This document shows positions 17,726-26,198 of a stretch of 64,000 bases of DNA, one piece after another (positions within the stretch are counted from its first letter, which is position 1; the number at the start of each line of letters is the position of its first letter). The notes beneath the pieces were generated by a model, which was not told where the DNA came from, made no database searches, and saw only the letters and a program-made list of their open reading frames with translations. The stretch is from Ponticoccus alexandrii. GTDB lineage: Bacteria > Pseudomonadota > Alphaproteobacteria > Rhodobacterales > Rhodobacteraceae. The stretch spans positions 3,844,001-3,908,000 of the forward strand of contig NZ_CP047166.1 in the NCBI RefSeq assembly GCF_016806125.1, read 5' to 3'. Position numbers and translations under genes: made by a program.

Positions 17726-19507
17726 ATGCGATTTCTGACACTCATGCTGGCCGCGACCAGCCTGTCCGGCGCGGCCTTCGCGCAGGACGCGGCGGATGCC
17801 GTCGCGCCCGAGGGCGCCTCCAGCGGCGACCTCGCCGCCATCTCTCCCGAAGTCGCCGCCGCGCTCGAGGCCAAGGCCGCGGGCCAGCCCGTCGAGGCAC
17901 AGGAGTGGATAGTCGCCGCCGCCAACCCGCACGCCGTCGGCGCCGGGGCCGATGTGCTGCGCGCGGGCGGCACCGCCGCCGACGCCATGGTCGCCGTGCA
18001 GACCGTCCTCGGCCTAGTGGAGCCGCAAAGCTCCGGCCTCGGCGGGGGCGCCTTCCTCGTCTGGCACGATGGCGAGACCGGCGAGATCACCACGCTGGAC
18101 GGTCGCGAAAAGGCTCCGCTGGCCGCCACGCCGCAGCTTTTCCAGAACGACGCAGGCGAGCCGCTGGGCTTCTTCGATGCCGTCGTCGGGGGCCGCTCGG
18201 TCGGCGTTCCGGGCACGCCCATGCTGATGTACCGCGCGCATGAGAAGTGGGGCACCGCCGAGTGGTCCAGCCTCTTCGACGCCGCCACCACGCTGGCCGA
18301 GGACGGCTTTGCCGTCTCGCCGCGCCTCGCCAGCCTCGTGGCCGAGGACACCGAGTACCTCGGGCGCTTCGACAGCACCGCCGCCTACTTCCTGCCCGAC
18401 GGCCAGCCGCTGGCCGAGGGCAGCCAACTGAGCAACCCCGACTACGCCAACGTTCTGAAGCGGCTGGCCGAGGAAGGCCCCGACGCCTTCTACACCGGCG
18501 AGATCGCACAGGGCATCGTCGACACCGTGAAGGCGGTCGAAGGCAACGCCGGCGTGATGGAGATGATGGACCTCGCGCTGTATGACGTGGTCGAGCGGGA
18601 CGCGGTCTGCGCCGACTTCCGCGGCTTCGAGGTCTGCGGCATGGGGCCGCCGTCCTCGGGCGCGCTGACCGTGGGCCAGATCCTCGGCATGATGAACGCG
18701 CTGGAACCCGGCACGGCCGAGGACGCCGACACATGGCGCGTGATCGGCGACGCCTCGCGCCTCGCCTTCGCCGACCGGGGCCGCTACATGGCTGACAGCG
18801 ACTTCGTCCCGATGCCCACCGCCGGGCTGGTGGACCCCGGTTACCTGACCGGCCGCGCCGAGCTGCTGAAGACTGACAAGGCCCTGACCGAGGTCAGCCC
18901 CGGTGAGCCCGAATGGGACCACGCCCAGCTTTGGGCCGACGACCAGAGCATCGAGTTCCCCTCGACCTCGCATATCTCGATTGTCGACCAATACGGTAAT
19001 GCGCTTTCGATGACGACGACCATCGAGAACGGCTTTGGCTCGCGGCTGATGACCGACGGCTTCCTGCTGAACAACGAGCTGACGGACTTCTCTTTCCAGT
19101 CGCATTCGGCGGGTGTGCCCATCGCCAACCGGGTGGAGCCGGGCAAGCGTCCGCGATCCTCCATGGCGCCCACAATCGTCCGGCAGGACGGGGCACCGGT
19201 GCTGGTGATCGGCTCGCCCGGCGGCTCGCGCATCATCGGCTATGTCGCGCAGGCCATCGTGGCCCATGTCGACTGGGGCATGGACGTACAGCAGGCCGTG
19301 GCCATGCCGCACGCGGTGAACCGCTTCGGCACCTACGACCTCGAGGAAGGCACCCCCATGGCCGAGATGCAGGGCGCGCTGGAAGAGATGGGGTTTGAGG
19401 TTTCGGTCCGTGACCTCACCTCGGGCCTGCACGCCATTTCCATCGGCGAGGACGGGCTGAAAGGCGGCGCCGACCCCCGCCGCGAGGGCATCGCGCTGGG
19501 AGAGTGA
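17726..19507 (+). CDS. ggt: Gamma-glutamyltransferase (periplasmic)
   Basis: A 593-residue N-terminal-nucleophile hydrolase that cleaves gamma-glutamyl bonds such as in glutathione. The signal peptide MRFLTLMLAATSLSGAAFAQ directs it to the periplasm. The large-subunit region contains GLVEPQSSGLGGGAFLVWHD and DGREKAPLAA. The autoprocessing and catalytic Thr is visible in STSHISIVDQYGNALSMTTT, which marks the start of the small subunit, and GSPGGSRI and RPRSSMAPTIV line the oxyanion/substrate site. The ATG at 17726 has GGGAGGT seven bases upstream; the frame extends far upstream but without signal-peptide character. A strong hairpin terminator follows the stop. Confidence 0.96.
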   Translation: MRFLTLMLAATSLSGAAFAQDAADAVAPEGASSGDLAAISPEVAAALEAKAAGQPVEAQEWIVAAANPHAVGAGADVLRAGGTAADAMVAVQTVLGLVEPQSSGLGGGAFLVWHDGETGEITTLDGREKAPLAATPQLFQNDAGEPLGFFDAVVGGRSVGVPGTPMLMYRAHEKWGTAEWSSLFDAATTLAEDGFAVSPRLASLVAEDTEYLGRFDSTAAYFLPDGQPLAEGSQLSNPDYANVLKRLAEEGPDAFYTGEIAQGIVDTVKAVEGNAGVMEMMDLALYDVVERDAVCADFRGFEVCGMGPPSSGALTVGQILGMMNALEPGTAEDADTWRVIGDASRLAFADRGRYMADSDFVPMPTAGLVDPGYLTGRAELLKTDKALTEVSPGEPEWDHAQLWADDQSIEFPSTSHISIVDQYGNALSMTTTIENGFGSRLMTDGFLLNNELTDFSFQSHSAGVPIANRVEPGKRPRSSMAPTIVRQDGAPVLVIGSPGGSRIIGYVAQAIVAHVDWGMDVQQAVAMPHAVNRFGTYDLEEGTPMAEMQGALEEMGFEVSVRDLTSGLHAISIGEDGLKGGADPRREGIALGE

Positions 19508-19520
19508 CCGCCTGACCGCC

Positions 19521-19550
19521 ACCGGGCGCCCCACGCGGGCGCCCGGTTTG
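19521..19550 (+). terminator. Hairpin terminator after ggt
   Basis: ACCGGGCGCCC (19521-19531) pairs perfectly with GGGCGCCCGGT (19537-19547), giving an 11-bp stem and 5-base loop just after the ggt stop at 19507. Only a short T stretch follows. Confidence 0.65.
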
Positions 19551-19613
19551 CGTGGCGTCACCCCACCTTTTTTGCGTCTTGTCGCCCTGCGATTGTCGCG
19601 CTACGCGGCAGAC

Positions 19614-20054
19614 ATGAAAAAAATCATTCCATTTCGCGCCTTTGCCGCATTTCTCTGCATTGTCACCGTCACAGCCTGCGCGGCCCCGCCCCCCGGCCCC
19701 TCTGTCCCCTTCCAGCCCGGCTCCAACCTGCACAGCGCCCGCGCCGCCTTCGAGTCCTGCCTCGGACCGGCAGAACGCAGCGGCAATAACACCGTCGCTG
19801 GCCACTACGTCGGCAGCGTCTTCTGGGGCGGCCTCGTGGTGGGCCCGGTCATCGTCGCCTCGAACAGCGAGGCCCTGCGCTATGGCGGAGAAGTGGCCGG
19901 CATGGACCGCTGCCTCGGCCAGCAAGGCTACGCCCGCCGCGACCTGACCCCGCAAGAGGTCCGGGCGCTGAACGCGGCCGACATCGCCACGCGGCGCGCC
20001 ATGCTGGATCACCTGATCGGCGGCGGCACCTTGCAGACCTTCGCACGCGGCTGA
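19614..20054 (+). CDS. Small putative lipoprotein
   Basis: A 146-residue protein of unknown function. It begins with MKKIIPFRAFAAFLCIVTVTAC, a classic lipoprotein signal with a TVTAC-type lipobox, then a Pro-rich linker and a globular part of about 110 residues. That part contains two further Cys (ESCLG, DRCLG), which may form a disulfide in the periplasm, and the hydrophobic segment VFWGGLVVGPVIVAS. The ATG at 19614 was chosen since the lipoprotein signal begins there; the upstream extension has none. It lies between ggt and the PhnA-domain gene with no obvious functional link. Confidence 0.7.
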   Translation: MKKIIPFRAFAAFLCIVTVTACAAPPPGPSVPFQPGSNLHSARAAFESCLGPAERSGNNTVAGHYVGSVFWGGLVVGPVIVASNSEALRYGGEVAGMDRCLGQQGYARRDLTPQEVRALNAADIATRRAMLDHLIGGGTLQTFARG

Positions 20055-20177
20055 CAGGCCGAAGGCAGGGGGGCGGCGCCGACCCGCGCCGCGCCAAAAG
20101 AGCAGGCGCGTTTCGACGCATGGACAGGCGGGGTGCTGTCGGGTCTTCAGGGCGCAAGCCGGACAGGAGACCCGACC

Positions 20178-20690
20178 ATGACCCCATGCGCCTTGTGCAA
20201 GGCCGAAGACACACAGCCGGTCACGGTTGGCCCCAAAGACCATGAAGTCGCGCTGTGCGCCACCTGTGCGGCGGGCGTCGCCGAAGGGCCGACCGACGTG
20301 CCGCACTGGCAGTGCCTGAACGAGGCGATCTGGAGCACGGAACCCGCAGAGCAGGTCCTGGCCTGGCGCCTGCTGACCGCGCTGGACGCGGCCTGGGCGA
20401 ACGATCTGCTGGAGATCGCCTATCTGGAACCCGAGGTGCTGGAATGGGCGCAGGCGGGTCAGCCCACCGGCGATGCCGTCGTGCATCGCGACTGCAACGG
20501 GACCGTGCTACAGAACGGCGACACGGTGACGCTGATCAAGGCCTTGCCGGTCAAGGGCGCCGGGTTCACCGCCAAACAAGGCACCGCGGTGCGCAAGATC
20601 TCGCTGGAACCAGACAACGCCGAGCACATCTCGGGCCGGGTCGAGGGGCAGCGCATCGTCATCCTGACGAAGTTCGTCAAGAAGTCCTGA
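20178..20690 (+). CDS. PhnA domain-containing zinc-ribbon protein
   Basis: A 170-residue cytosolic protein. The N-terminal zinc ribbon has paired cysteines (CALCKAE and CATCAAG). The C-terminal PhnA domain is marked by DCNGTVLQNGDTVTLIKALPVKGAGF and ends with GRVEGQRIVILTKFVKK. Despite its historical name, the family has no proven role in phosphonate use and no phn genes are nearby. AGGAG eight bases upstream supports the ATG at 20178 over an earlier in-frame start. It converges with leuA across a strong terminator. Confidence 0.9.
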   Translation: MTPCALCKAEDTQPVTVGPKDHEVALCATCAAGVAEGPTDVPHWQCLNEAIWSTEPAEQVLAWRLLTALDAAWANDLLEIAYLEPEVLEWAQAGQPTGDAVVHRDCNGTVLQNGDTVTLIKALPVKGAGFTAKQGTAVRKISLEPDNAEHISGRVEGQRIVILTKFVKKS

Positions 20691-20707
20691 CCCCCATCGG
20701 GCCGAAA

Positions 20708-20737
20708 TGAAAACGCCGGGGTCATGGCCCCGGCGTT
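20708..20737 (-). terminator. Terminator of the leuA operon (probably bidirectional)
   Basis: AACGCCGGGG (20712-20721) and CCCCGGCGTT (20728-20737) form a perfect 10-bp stem with a 6-base loop between two convergent genes. Read on the minus strand the stem is followed by TTTTCATTT, as expected for intrinsic termination of leuA. Confidence 0.85.
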
Positions 20738-20741
20738 CCGC

Positions 20742-22307
20742 TTAAAGTTCCTTGTAGCTGATCTCGCGCTTGTCGGCGCCCGAACCGACCTTGGCGCGGC
20801 GCACCATCAGGCGGTTGAGCGCCTGGATATAGGCCAGCACGGAGGCCACGACCGTGTCAGTATCCGCCGACTGGCCGGTGGCGATCACGCCGTCCTCTTC
20901 CAGCCGCACGGACACCGTCGCCTGCGCGTCGGTGCCTTCAGTCACCGCGTTCACCTGATACAGCTGAAGCCGTGCCTTGTTCGGGTGCAACTCGCGCACC
21001 GCCTTGAACGAGGCATCGACCGGCCCGTCGCCCTCGCAGGTGGCGGTCAGGTCCTGCCCCTCGATCTCCAGTTCGATCTCGGCCTTCGCCGGACCGCCGG
21101 TGCCGCAGGTGACCGAGAGATTCACGAGGCTGATCGCATCCGCGCCCTCTGTCGTGGCAGAGACCAGCGCGAGGATGTCGTCGTCGAAGACCTCTTTCTT
21201 GCGGTCGGCCAGATCCTTGAACCGCACGAAGATGTCCTTGAGCTGGTTGTCCCCCACCTCGGTGCCCAGATCCTTCAGCTTGGCCCGCAGCGCGGCCCGG
21301 CCCGAGTGCTTGCCCAAGGGCAGCGAGGTTCCGGAAAGGCCCACGTCCTCGGGGCGCATGATCTCGAAGGTCTCGGCGTTCTTCAGCATGCCGTCCTGGT
21401 GAATGCCGCTTTCGTGCGCAAAGGCGTTCTTGCCGACGATGGCCTTGTTGGGCTGCACGATGAAGCCGGACACCGTCGCGACACGACGCGAGATATGCAT
21501 GATCTTCTTGGTGTCGATCCCGGTCGAGAACGGCATGATGTCGTTGCGCACGCGCATCGCCATGACCACCTCTTCGAGCGCGGTATTACCCGCGCGCTCA
21601 CCCAGACCGTTGATCGTGCATTCGATCTGGCGCGCACCAGCCTCGACGGCGGCGAGGCTGTTCGCCGTCGCCATGCCAAGGTCGTTGTGGCAATGCGTGG
21701 CAAAGACCACCTCGTCGGCGCCCGGCACCGTCTCGATCAGACGGCGGATCAGGTCGGCGGACTCGCGCGGGGCGGTGTAGCCCACGGTGTCGGGAATGTT
21801 GATCGTGGTGGCGCCCGCCTTGATGGCGATCTCGATGACGCGGCAGAGGTAATCCCATTCCGTCCGCGTCGCGTCCATCGGCGACCACTGCACGTTGTCG
21901 GTCAGGTTGCGGGCGTGGGTCACGGTCTGCTCGATCCGCTCGGCCATCTCGTCCTGCGTCAGGTTCGGAATGGCGCGGTGCAGCGGCGAGGTCCCGATGA
22001 AGGTGTGGATGCGCGGACGTTCCGCATGCTTCACCGCCTCCCAGCAGCGGTCGATGTCGGGCAGTTGCGCCCGCGCCAGCCCGCAGATCACCGATTGCTT
22101 TGAGCGTTCGGCAATCTCCTTCACGGCGCGGAAGTCGCCCTCGGAGGCGATCGGGAAACCCGCCTCGATGATGTCGACGCCCATGTCGTCGAGCAGCTCT
22201 GCAATCTCGAGCTTCTCGTCATGGGTCATGGTGGCGCCGGGGCTTTGTTCGCCGTCGCGGAGGGTCGTGTCAAAGATCAACACGCGGTTCTTGTCTTGGT
22301 CGGTCAT
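20742..22307 (-). CDS. leuA: 2-isopropylmalate synthase LeuA
   Basis: A 521-residue enzyme condensing acetyl-CoA with 2-oxoisovalerate, the first committed step of leucine synthesis. The catalytic TIM barrel shows DTTLRDGEQSPGATMT near the N-terminus, ATHCHNDLGMATANS with the metal-binding His-x-His, and GLGERAGNTALEEV. The C-terminal LeuA dimer domain (about residues 390-505), the usual site of leucine feedback inhibition, is present. Length is normal for the bacterial enzyme. It lies 15 bp after the cupin gene, in one operon with it, and behind a leucine-rich leader ORF at 22758-22844. Confidence 0.97.
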   Translation of the reverse strand: MTDQDKNRVLIFDTTLRDGEQSPGATMTHDEKLEIAELLDDMGVDIIEAGFPIASEGDFRAVKEIAERSKQSVICGLARAQLPDIDRCWEAVKHAERPRIHTFIGTSPLHRAIPNLTQDEMAERIEQTVTHARNLTDNVQWSPMDATRTEWDYLCRVIEIAIKAGATTINIPDTVGYTAPRESADLIRRLIETVPGADEVVFATHCHNDLGMATANSLAAVEAGARQIECTINGLGERAGNTALEEVVMAMRVRNDIMPFSTGIDTKKIMHISRRVATVSGFIVQPNKAIVGKNAFAHESGIHQDGMLKNAETFEIMRPEDVGLSGTSLPLGKHSGRAALRAKLKDLGTEVGDNQLKDIFVRFKDLADRKKEVFDDDILALVSATTEGADAISLVNLSVTCGTGGPAKAEIELEIEGQDLTATCEGDGPVDASFKAVRELHPNKARLQLYQVNAVTEGTDAQATVSVRLEEDGVIATGQSADTDTVVASVLAYIQALNRLMVRRAKVGSGADKREISYKEL

Positions 22308-22322
22308 CTCGTCTCTTCCCTG

Positions 22323-22679
22323 TCAGATTCGCGGTTTCATCGAGGCTTCGCGGTCGCTGTCGCCCGAGTTGGGTTCGCCCTTGGGCTCGATCAGCAGCAC
22401 CGTCACCTCCGTCTCGGCGCGGGGCCGGTGTACGACGCCCCGGGGCACCACCACAAGCTCGCCCGCGCGCACGGTCTGCGGGGCGGCGTCCTGATACTCC
22501 ATCACCATCTCGCCCGAGAGGACGAAGAAGAAGTCGTCAGTGGTGTCATGCTTGTGAAAGGGGTATTCGCCCTGGATTTTCACGACCATCACGTCGTTGT
22601 CGTTGTAATCGGCGATGACATGCGGGTCCCGGTGGGACGAGACCATCGCCAGCTTTTCAGCCAGTTGAACGGATTTCAT
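22323..22679 (-). CDS. Cupin-domain protein in the leuA operon
   Basis: A 118-residue single-domain cupin. The first cupin motif is visible as YPFHKHDTTDDFFFVLSGEMVM (His-x-His and Glu) and the second as VVVPRGVVHRP (His), so the metal-binding set is intact. No enzymatic function can be assigned; small cupins of this kind may be isomerases, dioxygenases or sugar-binding proteins. It precedes leuA by 15 bp and they are probably co-transcribed. The ribosome binding site AGGA, six to seven bases before ATG 22679, is part of the GGTTAGGA stretch complementary to Leu codons of the leader ORF, so this gene would be the direct target of the proposed attenuator. Confidence 0.88.
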   Translation of the reverse strand: MKSVQLAEKLAMVSSHRDPHVIADYNDNDVMVVKIQGEYPFHKHDTTDDFFFVLSGEMVMEYQDAAPQTVRAGELVVVPRGVVHRPRAETEVTVLLIEPKGEPNSGDSDREASMKPRI

Positions 22680-22683
22680 GGGG

Positions 22684-22774
22684 TCCTAACCTTGGATGTG
22701 CGGGTGTGACGGCGCGGCACGCTTACCTCTGAGCACGCGCGCCGAGACTGGCCGCGCTCAGAGGCCGGTTAGGA
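22684..22774 (-). promoter_or_regulatory. Candidate leucine-responsive translational attenuator
   Basis: On the mRNA strand the leader codons CTC CTA ACC contain TCCTAACC (22774-22767). This is perfectly complementary to GGTTAGGA (22691-22684), which includes the Shine-Dalgarno sequence of the cupin gene. Nested between them is a perfect 9-bp hairpin, CCTCTGAGC (22764-22756) with GCTCAGAGG (22734-22726), whose first arm contains the leader stop codon. Pairing would hide the ribosome binding site, and a ribosome stalled on the Leu codons would expose it. No U-run follows the hairpins, so translational rather than transcriptional attenuation is suggested. The pairing is seen; the mechanism is inferred. 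Confidence 0.5.
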
Positions 22775-22844
22775 GCAGGTCGATGCCACGCGCAAACGGC
22801 GCAGGAAGGCGCGCGGGGTCTGCGATATGAAGGGTCATCGACAT
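22758..22844 (-). CDS. Leucine-rich leader peptide upstream of cupin-leuA
   Basis: A 28-codon ORF (MSMTLHIADPAR...) ending in GIDLLLTGL, encoded at its end by GAC CTG CTC CTA ACC GGC CTC TGA. Four of the last six codons are Leu, including CTA, which is rare in such GC-rich DNA. It lies about 80 bp upstream of the cupin-leuA operon on the same strand. A second ATG two codons in (22838) could also be the start. A promoter-like TATAGT lies only seven bases before the first ATG, so translation may be nearly leaderless. Its likely role is to sense charged tRNA-Leu by ribosome stalling. Not experimentally supported here. Confidence 0.5.
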   Translation of the reverse strand: MSMTLHIADPARLPAPFARGIDLLLTGL

Positions 22845-22850
22845 GGGGCC

Positions 22851-22878
22851 ACTATAATGCCCCTTCGTTAAATGAAAA
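22851..22878 (-). promoter_or_regulatory. Promoter candidate for leader-cupin-leuA
   Basis: On the minus strand TTTTCA (22878-22873) and TATAGT (22856-22851) are separated by 16 bp and resemble sigma-70 -35 and -10 boxes. The predicted start would fall at or next to the leader ATG at 22844. The -35 is weak. Confidence 0.4.
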
Positions 22879-22972
22879 CCCGTGAAATCACGCCGACGCG
22901 ATTGCGCCCCGCTTTGAGAAGCGCGCGCCTTGGGGCATAGTGGTGCGAGGCAAGAAAAACAGGGCAGACCCG

Positions 22973-25894
22973 ATGATCCGCACATGGCTGGCCGCCAGCG
23001 CGCTGGCGCTCTCCACGCTCCCCGCATGGGCAGAGCGGGACTCCGCCCGCGTCTACATCTTCGGCAATTCGCTGGTGAATCACCTCTCGGAACGCTCCGA
23101 GCACACCAGCGTGCCCTACTGGCTGGGCCAGATGGCGCGCGCGGACGGGCGCGGGCTGGCGCTGGACGGCGAATGGGGCTTTCTGCGCAGCTTCGCCGAC
23201 AGCCTGCCGCCAGCGCCGAACTGGTCCTTCCCGGGCGTGCAGGGGGCGTGGTCCTCGGGCGATTTCGGCAGCGCCGACTTCGACGCGGTGATCGTGACGC
23301 CCGCGAACTTCATCCAGTACCAACTGCCCGACGTGCCCTACGACGGCGACAACCCCTCGGGCGAAAGCCCCTTCGGCGCCACGCTGCGGCTGATGGACTG
23401 GGTGCATGACGCCGAACCCGGCGCGCGGCTCTTCGTCTACGAAGGCTGGTCAGAGATCGGCACCGTGACCGGCGGCTTCCCCCCCTCGCCCGAGGCCGCG
23501 CGCCGCTATCAGGAGCACAACGCGGGCGACTATCACCTGTGGTTCACCGACCTTATCGACCGCCTCAACACAGCCCGCCCCGACCGCAGCGTAACGCTGA
23601 TCCCCGTGGCCTCGGCGCTGGCCGACCTCTTCGGCGAAGACGGGTTGCTTCAGGACATGCCCGCCGAGGCGCTTTACACCGATGCCGACGGCCACGGCAC
23701 GCCGACGCTCTACCTGCTTGCGGCCATGGCGGTCTGGCCGCATCTCTACGAGACGCCCCCGCCCGAGGCCTTCTCGCCGCCCGCCACCCTGCACCCGCTG
23801 CTCGTCGAGCACTACGCCGAGATTGCCGCCGCGCTGTGGGAGGCCACGCCAGATCCCGCCCCGGAGCGGGCCGAGGCCGAGGGCGCGCCGGACGCGCCCG
23901 AAGCCGCCGCCGCCGAGCCCTTGCCCGAACGCCAGCCGGTCGCCCTGCCGCCGCCGGGCCTGCGCCCCGAAGGCGTGCCCGCGCTGGGGATGGGACTGAA
24001 CGGGCTGGCCGACTGGTCCACGCAGCACCCCTTCCTGAACCTGATGAAGACCGCCCGCCCATGGGTCGGCCATGCGGGCGGCCAATGGGGCGCCGTCTCC
24101 ACCGAGGCGTTGCGCGCGGGCGGCCACCTGTCCGAGGACGGCTGGCCCCAGTCCCTGCCCGAGGACGTCACGGCGCTGGAAGCCGTCTTGCTGACCGACC
24201 AGCCCGAAGAGGCGGAGTACCTGCGCGGCGACTACGTTCTGACCTACGCGGGCAAGGGCGACCTGACCCTGACCGGGCGCGCGCGCCGCATTCGCGCGGA
24301 GCCGGGCCGCATCACCTTCAGCTACGACCCGGGCGAGGGCCTCGTCGGCCTGCAACTGACCGCCACCGATGCCGCCGACCCGATCCGTGACGTCGCCATC
24401 GTCCGTGAAGAGATGCTGCCGCTGCACGAGGCGGGCGCGCTCTTCAACCCGCTCTGGTTGGAGCGGGTCCAGGACCTCCGCTCGGTCCGCTTCATGGACT
24501 GGATGATGACGAACGGCTCGCCGATCCAGACGTGGGAGGATCGCCCGCGCCTGACCGATGCCACTTGGACGGAATGGGGCGTCCCGCCCGAGGTGATGAT
24601 CCGGCTGGCCAACCAGATCGGCGCCGACCCGTGGTTCACCATGCCCCACATGGCCGACGACGACTACATCCGCCGCTTCGCCGGGATGGTCGCCGAGGGG
24701 CTGGACCCGCGTCTGAAGGCCTACGTCGAATACTCCAACGAGGTCTGGAACCGCATCTTCCCGCAATCCGTCTGGGCCAACGATCAGGCCACCGCGCTCT
24801 GGGGCACATCGGAAACCGGCTGGGCGCAGTTCTACGGGATGCGCGCGGCGCAGGTGATGGACCTCTGGTCAGAGGCCTTCGAGGACGACAGCCGCCTGAT
24901 CCGCGTGGTCGCCACCCACACCGGCTGGCCCGGGCTGGAAGAGACCATCCTGCAGGCCCCGCTGGCCTTCCTCAAGCTGGGCAAGGCGCCCGTCGACAGC
25001 TTCGACGCCTACGCCGTGACGGGGTATTTCGGCTACGAGATGGGCGGCGAGGACATGGCGCAGCGCATGAACGCATGGCTCGACCGCTCCGAAGAGGTGG
25101 CAACGGCGGAGGGCGAGGCGCAGGGCCTGCGCCGCGTGGCGCTGCGGGAGTTCGTCAAGGAGGCCCGCTTCGACGCCGCCATCGCGCCGGTGACGCTGGC
25201 GCTGGAAGAGGGCTCGCTCAGGCAACTGGTCGAAGAGGTCTTCCCCTATCACGCCGCTGCGGCGGCGAAGGAGGACCTGCGGCTGGTGATGTACGAGGGC
25301 GGCACCCATGTGACGGCCCACGGCGCGCAGGTGAACGACGAGCGCCTGACCGACTTCTTCGCCGCCTTCAACTACACGCCCGAGATGGCGAAGCTCTACG
25401 GACTCCTGCTTGCGGGCTGGACCGCCAGCGGCGGCACGCTCTTCAACGCCTTCGTCGACGTGGCGCCCGCCTCCAAGTGGGGGTCGTGGGGGGCGCTGCG
25501 CCACCTCGACGACGCCAACCCGCGCTGGGACATGCTGACCGCCTTCAACGCCTCCGGCCCGAACGGCTGGGAAAAGCGCGACGCGCAGGCCTTTGCCAAT
25601 GGCGTGACGGCCGTGGCGGGCGGCGGCGCGCAGCGGCTCGAGGGCACCCCGGAAGAAGACGTCCTGCTCGGCGGCCCCGGCGACGACGTGCTGGTCTCGG
25701 GCGGCGGCGCCGACGTGCTGGGCGGCGGCCCGGGCGCGGACCGCGCCATCCTGCCCGGCCTGCGCGCCGACTACAGCTTCACCCGCGCCGATGGCCGCCT
25801 TCTGGCCAAGGGCCCCTCCGATACGGTGATCCTGCATTCCATCGAAACGCTCGAATTCTCCGACGGCACAAGCGTACCGACCGAGGACCTCTGA
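22973..25894 (+). CDS. Large exported protein with GH-A-like motifs and C-terminal RTX-type repeats
   Basis: A 973-residue protein starting with a Sec signal peptide (MIRTWLAASALALSTLPAWA). Residues about 25-270 form an esterase-like domain of uncertain type (VYIFGNSLVNHLS; DADGHGTPTLYLLAAMAVWP near its end has a possible Asp/His pair). A Pro/Glu/Ala-rich linker follows at about 285-325. The central part contains AYVEYSNEVWNRIFP and later VMYEGGTHVTAHG, which look like the acid/base (Asn-Glu) and nucleophile (Glu) segments of clan GH-A glycosidases. The C-terminal 75 residues hold glycine/aspartate nonapeptide-like repeats (LLGGPGDDVLV, DVLGGGPGADRA) of calcium-binding RTX type. A polysaccharide-acting enzyme at the cell surface is a reasonable guess given the adjoining locus. 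It diverges from the leuA operon. Confidence 0.75.
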   Translation: MIRTWLAASALALSTLPAWAERDSARVYIFGNSLVNHLSERSEHTSVPYWLGQMARADGRGLALDGEWGFLRSFADSLPPAPNWSFPGVQGAWSSGDFGSADFDAVIVTPANFIQYQLPDVPYDGDNPSGESPFGATLRLMDWVHDAEPGARLFVYEGWSEIGTVTGGFPPSPEAARRYQEHNAGDYHLWFTDLIDRLNTARPDRSVTLIPVASALADLFGEDGLLQDMPAEALYTDADGHGTPTLYLLAAMAVWPHLYETPPPEAFSPPATLHPLLVEHYAEIAAALWEATPDPAPERAEAEGAPDAPEAAAAEPLPERQPVALPPPGLRPEGVPALGMGLNGLADWSTQHPFLNLMKTARPWVGHAGGQWGAVSTEALRAGGHLSEDGWPQSLPEDVTALEAVLLTDQPEEAEYLRGDYVLTYAGKGDLTLTGRARRIRAEPGRITFSYDPGEGLVGLQLTATDAADPIRDVAIVREEMLPLHEAGALFNPLWLERVQDLRSVRFMDWMMTNGSPIQTWEDRPRLTDATWTEWGVPPEVMIRLANQIGADPWFTMPHMADDDYIRRFAGMVAEGLDPRLKAYVEYSNEVWNRIFPQSVWANDQATALWGTSETGWAQFYGMRAAQVMDLWSEAFEDDSRLIRVVATHTGWPGLEETILQAPLAFLKLGKAPVDSFDAYAVTGYFGYEMGGEDMAQRMNAWLDRSEEVATAEGEAQGLRRVALREFVKEARFDAAIAPVTLALEEGSLRQLVEEVFPYHAAAAAKEDLRLVMYEGGTHVTAHGAQVNDERLTDFFAAFNYTPEMAKLYGLLLAGWTASGGTLFNAFVDVAPASKWGSWGALRHLDDANPRWDMLTAFNASGPNGWEKRDAQAFANGVTAVAGGGAQRLEGTPEEDVLLGGPGDDVLVSGGGADVLGGGPGADRAILPGLRADYSFTRADGRLLAKGPSDTVILHSIETLEFSDGTSVPTEDL

Positions 25895-26198
25895 TCACCG
25901 CAAGGCCAGCCCTCGTCAGATGCTGCCATGCACCGATCCCCGGCGCGCCGCCCTCGCAGCCCGCCCGTCTTCTTCTGTCCCGAAATGTCCCGGGGGAGCG
26001 TAGCGGGGGGCAGAGCCCCCTCAACGCCCGCCAAGCCAAACCGCGCCCGGCGAGGACACCAAAAGGCGTCAGGGGACAAGGATGCCCCCGCGCCGGGATC
26101 GCAAGGCTGGCCCCGGCAAGACCTGCCGGACCACAGCCCGCCAGTCCGCGCCCTGCCAGACGATCCATACCCCCCCCGCCAGCCCCCTCCGGGATGGC
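25895..26198. other. 304-bp intergenic region
   Basis: No gene is visible. It separates the exported protein (plus) from a convergent glycosyltransferase gene (minus). It contains an interspersed repeat and a GC hairpin at 25968-26020; the rest shows nothing recognisable. Confidence 0.6.
25968..26020 (-). repeat. Interspersed repeat, copy 6, with GC hairpin
   Basis: TCTTCTTCTGTCCCGAAATG (about 25968-25987) is the reverse complement of the ATTTGGACAGAAGAAG-type core, and GGGGGC-AGA-GCCCCC (26006-26020) is the reverse complement of the hairpin beside copy 4. The same two blocks occur in the same relative arrangement, which supports a composite element. Confidence 0.6.
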
